Assembly: GCA_934590505.1 (NCBI GenBank)
Contig: CAKTPC010000082.1
Coordinates: forward strand, 1 to 8,507
DNA from: an uncultured Oscillospiraceae bacterium
Lineage (GTDB): Bacteria; Bacillota; Clostridia; Oscillospirales; Oscillospiraceae
Length of the DNA: 8,507 nt
Direction of reading: 5' to 3'
The notes beneath the pieces are model-generated. The model searched no databases, had not been told where the DNA came from, and was given only the letters and a program-made list of their open reading frames with translations. Position numbers and translations under genes: made by a program. The number at the start of each line of letters is the position of its first letter. Positions within the stretch are counted from its first letter, which is position 1. Shown one piece after another: positions 1-5,202 of this stretch.

Positions 1-1185
1 GAGCGCCCAGTCTATTATGCCCATGCCGAGCGCGTCGAAGGATATGCGCTCATGCTGGTCATACACGCAGCCGACTAATGTAACGTCGTTTCCGGTCAGC
101 ACCATTTCCTTTATCGGGGCGCGGTCCATGCCGACGAAGGGGCTTTCAAAAAGATAGAACTGCGTGCCGAACCGCGCGGTTTTTAGGCACTCTTCCCGAC
201 TGAGCGTGTACCCGGTCTCCTGCCAGTCGCTCCCGGCGTCAAGAGAGAGCACGCATGGCACGGTGATGCCGAAGTCCTCCCTGCAGTATATGGCCGCGTG
301 CATTGCGGGATAAGCGCCGAGGCTGGAGCCGCAGATCATGACGTCATGCGCGAACACTCCGCATTCCGCCGCTATGCGGTCGAGCGTATCCACGGCGAGC
401 TTGGTTTTCTCCTCGACATAATCAAGGCCGTTCGTGTAGAGGAACAACGCTATCGTGTTCGGCGCTGGGTTCATTATATAATAGTAGAGAAAATCCTCAT
501 ATATCTGCACGTCGCGCCCGCCTGGGAAGTATATAAAAAAGCGCGTGTCCGCATTGCATTCATCGGGAAGCACAGCATAGCCCACGTCACAGGCATAGAC
601 CTCTTTCCAATACGAGTTCGTAAAGCGGTTCTCCTCACTGAACATCGGCTCATCGGAACTGTCCCGGCTCCATTCGAGCACCCTTTCGCAGCGCCATTCG
701 AGCACGCGGCTGTCGGCATAGTCCTCGAGCCGCTGCCATATCCCGCAGGCCTGTTCATAGTCCCCGGCGCAGGCGCAGTCAAGCGCCTTTCGGTACAGCT
801 CCTCCTTCACGGAGTCAAGCCCGGAGCCGGTGCCGGGATAATCGCCGAGGGATTCAAACAGCTCCAACGCGTCCAGCAGCTCCCCCTCATCCATGAGCTG
901 CCGTGCTTCAAGGCTTCTGCAGGCAAGCTCAAGATTGCGTGCGTCCTTATAATCGCCAAGCTCTTTGAACATCCGCCGCGCGGTCTCATAGTCCCCCGCC
1001 TGCTGGGCGCGGCGCGCATACGCATAGCTCTGCTCACGTATAAGTTCACGGCTTGCATTATCACCGTCCCCCGCGGCCGGTACGCTGCGGTAGTTGAGCC
1101 GGAAATACCCCAATATTCCGACAGCCGCCGCAGTTGCAAGCAGCAATGCGGCGGCGATGATATACCATCTGCGTTTTGTTTTCAT
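1..1185 (-). CDS. Membrane-anchored TPR-like repeat / alpha-beta hydrolase fusion protein (3' end outside window)
   Basis: The frame is open from an ATG at 1185 to the left edge, giving 395 visible residues and no stop, so the C-terminus is missing. Residues 1-6 are basic and about 8-29 form one hydrophobic segment, which suggests an uncleaved signal anchor with the rest outside the cell. About 54-160 hold three TPR-like repeats with the Clostridia-style pattern GDYExAxxxFxxLxDYxDx (GDYETARRMFKELGDYKDA at 64-82, ESLGDYPG at 111-118, GDYEQACGIWQRLEDYADS at 141-159). The rest resembles an alpha/beta hydrolase: YFPGG (219-223) could be the oxyanion loop, GSSLG (286-290) is a G-x-S-x-G nucleophile elbow with Ser288, Asp316 or Asp320 could be the acid, and His378 lies in DQHER near the visible end. 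An esterase, acyltransferase or peptidase-like activity is inferred; the substrate is unknown. A GGAG lies 10 bases before the ATG and a promoter is visible at 1222-1250. Confidence 0.85.
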   Translation of the reverse strand, partial: MKTKRRWYIIAAALLLATAAAVGILGYFRLNYRSVPAAGDGDNASRELIREQSYAYARRAQQAGDYETARRMFKELGDYKDARNLELACRSLEARQLMDEGELLDALELFESLGDYPGTGSGLDSVKEELYRKALDCACAGDYEQACGIWQRLEDYADSRVLEWRCERVLEWSRDSSDEPMFSEENRFTNSYWKEVYACDVGYAVLPDECNADTRFFIYFPGGRDVQIYEDFLYYYIMNPAPNTIALFLYTNGLDYVEEKTKLAVDTLDRIAAECGVFAHDVMICGSSLGAYPAMHAAIYCREDFGITVPCVLSLDAGSDWQETGYTLSREECLKTARFGTQFYLFESPFVGMDRAPIKEMVLTGNDVTLVGCVYDQHERISFDALGMGIIDWAL

Positions 1186-1221
1186 TCCGGGCGCGCTCCA
1201 AATACATAAGGTATGCTTCGT

Positions 1222-1250
1222 ATTATCCCACAAATCACCCATCAATGCAA
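1222..1250 (-). promoter_or_regulatory. Putative sigma-A promoter of the TPR-hydrolase gene
   Basis: On the minus strand a weak -35 box TTGCAT (1250-1245) is followed by a 17-base spacer and the -10 box GATAAT (1227-1222). The three bases before the -10 are TGG, an extended -10 (TGn) that can compensate for the weak -35. Initiation would leave a leader of about 30 bases before the ATG at 1185. It lies in the 93-base gap after the dehydrogenase gene, so the hydrolase can be transcribed independently. No convincing terminator is seen in that gap, so read-through from the dehydrogenase is also possible. Confidence 0.5.
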
Positions 1251-1278
1251 ACGGAACATGTCGAAGCGTTGAGACACG

Positions 1279-2070
1279 TCACTTTGCGTATATCCGCCCG
1301 ACGATCCAGTTTGACAGGCGGCGCGGGAAGAGCTTTGCGATCGCGGCCGCGCCCTTGTAGGCAAAGCCCATCGCGACGAGCGGACGCGAGCTTTTCTTCA
1401 GCGCGTACTTTGCGACGAAGCTCCCGGCGTACTCGGGCGTCATACCGGTACGCTCGTCATGCTCCATGACAGCGACTGAGCGCTCAATGCGCCCGGCGTA
1501 TACATCGTCCCCAGCGGCGGATTTGCGCCGTGCATCGGTGAAACCGGAAGCGATATCGCCAGGCATTATTGCACAGATGCTTATCCCGAAGGGGCGCACC
1601 TCGTTCTGGAGCGCGAGAACGTAGGCGATTATGGCCGCCTTGCTGACCGAGTACCAGAGCTGGAACGGGATCGGCACAATACCGGCAATGGAGCTCATGC
1701 ACACTATCCTGCCTCCGCCCTGAGCACGCATGTGAGGCAGCACCGCACGCGTGACGTTATCCGTGCCGAATACGTTCAGCTCGAGCTGTGCGTGCGAATC
1801 GCGGCTCTCCGTCAGCTCCGCCGCTCCGGATATGCCGAAGCCTGCGTTGTTGACAAGGATATCTATCCTCCCCTCGCGCGCGGCTATCTCGTCTATAACG
1901 CGGCGCACCTGCGCTTCATCCGTGACGTCCGCGCTCATATGTATGATGCCGTCGGACGGGATATCGCGCCGGGATATCTCATAAACGGTGCAGCCCGCCG
2001 CCTTGAGCGAAGCCGCCGTGCAGCGGCCTATGCCGCCGCTGCCGCCTGTGACTACAGCGATCTTATTCAT
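1279..2070 (-). CDS. Short-chain dehydrogenase/reductase (classical SDR)
   Basis: A 263-residue protein of classical SDR length, a single-domain Rossmann-fold NAD(P)(H)-dependent oxidoreductase, probably cytoplasmic. Visible motifs: the cofactor loop TGGSGGIG (8-15), the structural NNAG (74-77), Asn99 in LELNVFG, catalytic Ser127 in MSSIAG, the YSVSK active site with Tyr140 and Lys144 (the usual 13-residue Ser-Tyr spacing), and PG at 170-171. The basic residues SRR at 33-35, just after the second beta strand, favour NADP(H) over NAD(H). The C-terminal tail (about 245-263, LFPRRLSNWIVGRIYAK) is hydrophobic and basic and might touch the membrane; that is inference. The substrate cannot be read from sequence. 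The only plausible RBS is a GGAG 13 bases before the ATG, a rather long spacing. The strong promoter and palindromic operator just upstream suggest an inducible gene. All catalytic residues are present. Confidence 0.95.
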   Translation of the reverse strand: MNKIAVVTGGSGGIGRCTAASLKAAGCTVYEISRRDIPSDGIIHMSADVTDEAQVRRVIDEIAAREGRIDILVNNAGFGISGAAELTESRDSHAQLELNVFGTDNVTRAVLPHMRAQGGGRIVCMSSIAGIVPIPFQLWYSVSKAAIIAYVLALQNEVRPFGISICAIMPGDIASGFTDARRKSAAGDDVYAGRIERSVAVMEHDERTGMTPEYAGSFVAKYALKKSSRPLVAMGFAYKGAAAIAKLFPRRLSNWIVGRIYAK

Positions 2071-2104
2071 GGTTTATCTGCATCTCCGTTTCCGTAAATT
2101 AAAA

Positions 2105-2140
2105 GTACTGGATAGTTAAAATTTTTTAACTATCCAGTAC
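2105..2140. promoter_or_regulatory. Perfect 17+17 base inverted repeat, probable repressor operator
   Basis: The left arm GTACTGGATAGTTAAAA (2105-2121) and the right arm TTTTAACTATCCAGTAC (2124-2140) are exact reverse complements separated by two bases. The right arm abuts the -10 box of the dehydrogenase promoter, so a bound protein would cover the transcription start. A long perfect dyad in this position is typical of operators for dimeric repressors of the TetR, MarR or similar families; the regulator is not in the window. On the minus strand the dyad is followed by TTTTAATTT, so it could also serve as a weak, AT-rich terminator for the lipoprotein gene. Both roles are compatible. The arms are far more AT-rich than the surrounding genes. 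Confidence 0.7.
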
Positions 2141-2169
2141 AATATAGCGCGCCGATAGAAATATGTCAA
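2141..2169 (-). promoter_or_regulatory. Near-consensus sigma-A promoter for the dehydrogenase gene
   Basis: On the minus strand a perfect -35 box TTGACA (2169-2164) and a -10 box TATATT (2146-2141, 5 of 6 consensus) are separated by exactly 17 bases. Transcription would start near 2135-2132, inside the inverted repeat, about 65 bases before the dehydrogenase ATG. The -35 box contains the TGA stop codon of the upstream lipoprotein gene (2168-2166). A promoter this strong with a dyad over its start suggests tight repression and strong induction. Confidence 0.85.
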
Positions 2170-2525
2170 GCACTGTGTTCGGCAATGAATATATCGAGCT
2201 TGCCGCGCGCGATACCGAGCGCCGTGTCCATGTCGGAGTCGCCGTACAGATAGGGCTGCATGCTCTCGATGAATATCCGCTCCATCTCAGCGCTCTCCTG
2301 AGTGTACACCGGCGCGCCGTCCCTGACGCCGCATAAAAAGATATGCTCCCCGTCCGCCGCGGCGGCGCTTATCGTGCCGTCAAGACCGAAGGGATAGCGG
2401 CTCACCGCCTCGGTGCGCCAGTAGTATGTCTCCTCCGGGCTTTCGGGGTCCGCGTTTCTCTCTCCGCAGGCGCACAGCGTCAGTAGCATGAACAGTGCGA
2501 GCATGAGCGTCAGCAGCTTTTTCAT
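2166..2525 (-). CDS. Small lipoprotein, possible remnant of a larger substrate-binding lipoprotein
   Basis: A 119-residue protein. The ATG at 2525 is chosen because GGAG lies 8 bases upstream and the signal peptide begins MKKLLT; an in-frame ATG at 2543 would only add six residues before the signal. Residues 1-19 form a type II signal peptide ending in the lipobox L17-C18-A19-C20, so mature Cys20 would be lipidated and the protein held on the outer face of the membrane. Only about 100 residues follow. The C-terminal helix-like stretch (about 81-119, AEMERIFIESMQPYLYGDSD then GIARGKLDIFIAEHSA) resembles the C-terminus of family 1 extracellular solute-binding proteins. The middle (DGEHIFLCGVRDGAPVY) resembles a beta-propeller-like strand pair. 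This mix suggests the two ends of a larger gene joined by internal deletion; that is inference, and a genuine small lipoprotein is equally possible. No transporter gene is adjacent. Confidence 0.75.
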   Translation of the reverse strand: MKKLLTLMLALFMLLTLCACGERNADPESPEETYYWRTEAVSRYPFGLDGTISAAAADGEHIFLCGVRDGAPVYTQESAEMERIFIESMQPYLYGDSDMDTALGIARGKLDIFIAEHSA

Positions 2526-2544
2526 GGCAGTCACTCCGATCATG

Positions 2545-2580
2545 TTATTCTATAATAATGACGTGTTCCGATGGTAAAAG
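2545..2580 (-). promoter_or_regulatory. Possible promoter of the lipoprotein gene
   Basis: The short gap between the operon terminator and the lipoprotein RBS is AT-rich. On the minus strand it reads TTTACC (2578-2573, a weak -35) and then TTATTATAGAATAA, which contains several overlapping -10-like hexamers at spacings of 15 to 18 bases. The exact -10 cannot be fixed by eye. A promoter is expected here because a strong terminator separates this gene from the operon upstream. Confidence 0.4.
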
Positions 2581-2591
2581 GTTTCATTTGT

Positions 2592-2623
2592 GAAAAGGCA
2601 TACCGCGCGCGGTATGCCTTTTC
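2592..2623. terminator. Perfect 32-base palindromic intrinsic terminator of the HD-MMPL-GLUG operon
   Basis: The two 16-base halves, GAAAAGGCATACCGCG and CGCGGTATGCCTTTTC, are exact reverse complements. Folded, they give a GC-rich stem flanked by an A tract on the 5' side and a T tract on the 3' side. It lies four bases after the TGA of the GLUG-repeat gene (2630-2628), the expected place for a rho-independent terminator. Its symmetry means it would work on either strand, but no plus-strand gene was found that would need it. Confidence 0.85.
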
Positions 2624-2627
2624 TGAA

Positions 2628-5198
2628 TCATTCTGCTTTGCTCTTCGCGGCTTTCTTTTTCCTGACCACGAAGAATGCGGCGGCACCGGCAGCAATAATC
2701 ACAGCTGCGGCTATCGGCAGCAGGAGCGTGGCTCCGCGCTGCGCCGAAAGCAGCACTATCGAGCCGCCGTTTTCGAGCGTGAACACGATGCGGCTGCCAT
2801 CGCGGGTATAGTCCAGCTGGCTGAGCGCGCCGTCACTCAGCTCGCAGAGCCTGCCGTTATCCTCCGTCAGCATACGCACGGTGAGCTCGCCGTCATAGCC
2901 CGGCACCTCGACGGTATAGGCCGAGATGAGCTCATCCTCATCTATCCCGAGCGCCGCACAGTCCGGTGTGAGCGGTACGGCAAGCAGGCTGTCAGTCTCG
3001 TCAAAGACGCCCTCGGCAAGAAACAGCGGTTCCTCCCCCTCGCTTGCGAGGGTCGTGACCGGGCGGACATAGCTGCCGTCCACAGTCGTGCTGAAATATA
3101 CAGTGCTGCTGTCAAAATCGTCCCAGCGCCAGCGCATGCCGTCCTTGTCCGGGACCTCAGGGAGCTTATCTATCGAGCCGCCGAAGGGCACTTCGACCGT
3201 CTCAACGGTCTTTCCCTCGACCGCGAAGCTGACGCTTATCTTTTTGAAGCTGTCAGGCGTACCGTCGAGCGCGGTAAATTTCTCATAGTCCATGTGCTCG
3301 GCCTGTCCGGAAAAGCTGAAGCCATCCACACCGCCGACGGTGCAGTCGGAATACAGATTATCCTTGACGCTGCCGTCGGCAAACCCGGCGATGGAGCCCT
3401 GAAACTCCGCGTAGCCCTCAAGGTGCGGCATGGCGCGGCAGTTCTCAATGTTCCTGCCGCTGCCGGCGATCCCTCCCATGTAGCTCGAAGCGGAGACGTT
3501 CGCACGCGCCGTGCAGTCACGCAGCGTCCCGGCGCTGAGACCGGCGACACCCCCGGCGTATTCGTTCCCGGCGCTCACGCTCCCGGCGGAACCGCTGAGG
3601 GAAACAAGGCCGTAGTCCATTCTGCCCGCAATGCCACCGGCGCAGGATTTCACCGCGCTTACCTCGGCGTAGTTTTTGCAGCCGCTTACCAGCGCAAGCA
3701 CCTCATAGCGCCCGCTGTCGAGAACAACGGAGGAGATATTGAGCTGATCCTCGCGGTCGAAGGACACATCCAGCGCAATACTCCCCGCGATGCCGCCGGC
3801 ATTCGTATCGGCACTGACAGCGGCTCGGTTCAGCCCGTTCACCACAGCGCACGGCGCGGTGTCGGGGTCGTTTGCCTCCGACACGTCGGTTATATTCAGC
3901 GCGTCGGAGGCGCTGCCGAGGCCGTAGAGCATCTCCGTCATAGCTGCGGAAACGTCCGTCATCGCGGCGGAAACATCCTGCATGTCATATGTGAAAGTCT
4001 CGTTGCCGACTACTGCGGCAAGCTCGCTCATTATTTCGGTAAGCTGCTCAAGATTCGCGTTGAGCCGGTTCGCCGCGTCATCATCGATACCGCCCCAACC
4101 GGAGGGATCATCGCCGATCGAGCCGTTGATGATATCAATACTGTCGGAGACGATGCCTGCCGCATCCTGCATCAGCCAGCCCGCTTCAGACATTCCCGCG
4201 CCCATGTTGCCGAGCATGGTGTTCATCGACGACTCAAGCTCATACAGTCCCGAGCGCATGTTCGAGAGCCCGCCGCCGGTGAAGTTCCACTCGGCGTGCG
4301 GCTCTATCTGTCCAACGATGCCGCCGACGTCCTTGCGTCCGGTGACCTCGCCGTGGTTCGCGCAGCCGACGACGCGCCCGCTCTGCCGCCCGACGACGCC
4401 GCCGACATTGTAGCCGACGTGCGGATAGCCCACCGTGCCGCTGTTCGCGCAGTTTTCTATGAGCGCGGTGCTCAGCCCCGCGATGCCGCCGATGTCGGTA
4501 ATGTCGATGATATCCTCCTCGCGGCTGGCTCTGAGCGTGGAGATATCAAAGCTGCGTTCCTCTTCATCAGGGATATACTCGGTGTTGACGTTCGTCATGC
4601 CGCGGCAGTCCCGGAGCGTGCCGCGGTTTTCGCCAGCTATTCCGCCGACGCGGTGACGGCCGTAGAGCGTACCGGTGACCGTGCATCCGGATATCTCCGC
4701 GCCCTCGGCGTTGAGCCCGGCAATGCCGCCGACGGCGCTCACCGCCTGAATGTCCCCGTCAAAGCGGCAGTTTGTTATCTTGCCGTAATTGACGCCGGCA
4801 ATGCCGCCGATGCTCTCACCCGTCCCGGATGCCTTCAGCGTACCGGAGACGCGGATATTTCTAACCTCGCCGCTTTCAAGAATCATGCGGAACAGTCCCT
4901 GCGTCGAGCCTGCGGCATCGAAGCTCACGCCGATAATGTTGTGCCCCTGTCCGTCAAAGATTCCGGAGAGCAGCGGGATAGGTGTGAAGTTCAGCCCCGT
5001 GAGGTTAATGTCGTTTTCAAGAAGAATGGTCTTGCCCTGCGACCATGTGTCCGAGACACAGTTCGCGGCAAGCTCCATAAGCTCCTCGGCGGTGGATACC
5101 CTAACCGTTTCCGTATCGTCCTCCGCTGCGAGCGCCCCTATCGTAAGGCACGGCAGGAGCAGCAGCACACACAAAAGCGCTGAAAGAGTTCTTTTCAT
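2628..5198 (-). CDS. Secreted, membrane-anchored GLUG-repeat beta-helix protein with helical insert
   Basis: An 856-residue surface protein. Residues 1-25 are a signal peptide (MKRTLSALLCVLLLLP, cleavage after ALA or the next Ala). From about 34 to 625 it is a predicted beta-helix built on GLUG-type motifs. GG[IV][AV]G or close variants begin at 131, 157, 185, 237, 266, 292, then 468, 521, 549, 575 and 601, each followed by strand-turn text such as ITNCRFDGD or LRDCTARAN. Between the sixth and seventh motifs (about 300-465) is a non-repeat insert, probably largely helical. About 655-710 (FAVEGKTVETVEVPFGGSI, with RWRWD) resembles an InlB B-repeat-like beta domain. Residues 823-844 are one transmembrane helix followed by RKKKAAKSKAE, a stop-transfer tail, so nearly all the protein is extracellular. 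The gene starts 4 bases after the MMPL stop, with a GGGGG ribosome site inside the end of the pump gene, which implies translational coupling. A pump-associated or adhesive role is inferred; no catalytic motif is recognised. Confidence 0.92.
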   Translation of the reverse strand: MKRTLSALLCVLLLLPCLTIGALAAEDDTETVRVSTAEELMELAANCVSDTWSQGKTILLENDINLTGLNFTPIPLLSGIFDGQGHNIIGVSFDAAGSTQGLFRMILESGEVRNIRVSGTLKASGTGESIGGIAGVNYGKITNCRFDGDIQAVSAVGGIAGLNAEGAEISGCTVTGTLYGRHRVGGIAGENRGTLRDCRGMTNVNTEYIPDEEERSFDISTLRASREEDIIDITDIGGIAGLSTALIENCANSGTVGYPHVGYNVGGVVGRQSGRVVGCANHGEVTGRKDVGGIVGQIEPHAEWNFTGGGLSNMRSGLYELESSMNTMLGNMGAGMSEAGWLMQDAAGIVSDSIDIINGSIGDDPSGWGGIDDDAANRLNANLEQLTEIMSELAAVVGNETFTYDMQDVSAAMTDVSAAMTEMLYGLGSASDALNITDVSEANDPDTAPCAVVNGLNRAAVSADTNAGGIAGSIALDVSFDREDQLNISSVVLDSGRYEVLALVSGCKNYAEVSAVKSCAGGIAGRMDYGLVSLSGSAGSVSAGNEYAGGVAGLSAGTLRDCTARANVSASSYMGGIAGSGRNIENCRAMPHLEGYAEFQGSIAGFADGSVKDNLYSDCTVGGVDGFSFSGQAEHMDYEKFTALDGTPDSFKKISVSFAVEGKTVETVEVPFGGSIDKLPEVPDKDGMRWRWDDFDSSTVYFSTTVDGSYVRPVTTLASEGEEPLFLAEGVFDETDSLLAVPLTPDCAALGIDEDELISAYTVEVPGYDGELTVRMLTEDNGRLCELSDGALSQLDYTRDGSRIVFTLENGGSIVLLSAQRGATLLLPIAAAVIIAAGAAAFFVVRKKKAAKSKAE
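3384..4808 (-). repeat. GLUG motif array (11 copies in two blocks) within the surface protein
   Basis: Translated on the minus strand, this stretch carries eleven glycine-rich cores of the type GGIAG, with variants GGVVG, GGIVG, GGVAG and GSIAG. Six lie before the helical insert and five after it. Most are 23 to 35 residues apart, with longer gaps of 52 (185 to 237) and 53 (468 to 521). The copies are diverged at the DNA level. In GLUG proteins each repeat is thought to add a rung to a right-handed beta-helix. Confidence 0.85.
3936..3977 (-). repeat. 21-base tandem duplication encoding DVSAAMT twice
   Basis: Two adjacent 21-base units (3936-3956 and 3957-3977) differ at only three positions and encode DVSAAMTDVSAAMT (residues 408-421) inside the helical insert of the GLUG protein. 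The unit is exactly seven codons, so the duplication adds one heptad and keeps the frame. This looks like recent growth of a helical or coiled-coil element. Confidence 0.85.
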
Positions 5199-5202
5199 AC
5201 CG

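Noticed and set aside
298..1209. A 303-codon plus-strand open frame opposite the hydrolase gene
   Set aside because: The minus-strand frame encodes a recognisable anchor, repeats and a hydrolase elbow; the plus-strand product shows none. High GC content creates long antisense frames throughout this window.
1254..1277. Imperfect hairpin (ACGTGTC ... GACATGT, with one G-T pair) just after the dehydrogenase stop
   Set aside because: The stem is short and has a ten-base loop and no T tract, so it does not qualify as an intrinsic terminator.
2526..2543. An upstream ATG at 2543 as the start of the lipoprotein
   Set aside because: The ribosome site GGAG at 2537-2534 lies downstream of that ATG and is well spaced for the ATG at 2525, which begins a normal MKK signal peptide.
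2592..2623. The perfect 32-base palindrome as a possible operator or recombination site
   Set aside because: Its place four bases after a stop codon and its GC stem with A and T flanks fit an intrinsic terminator better; no nearby promoter overlaps it.
2571..5183. An 870-codon open frame on the plus strand running along almost the whole GLUG gene
   Set aside because: It is the antisense shadow of the GLUG gene. Its translation is rich in Arg, His and Ala with no domain, no signal and no ribosome site at its start, whereas the minus-strand product has a signal peptide, repeats and a membrane anchor.
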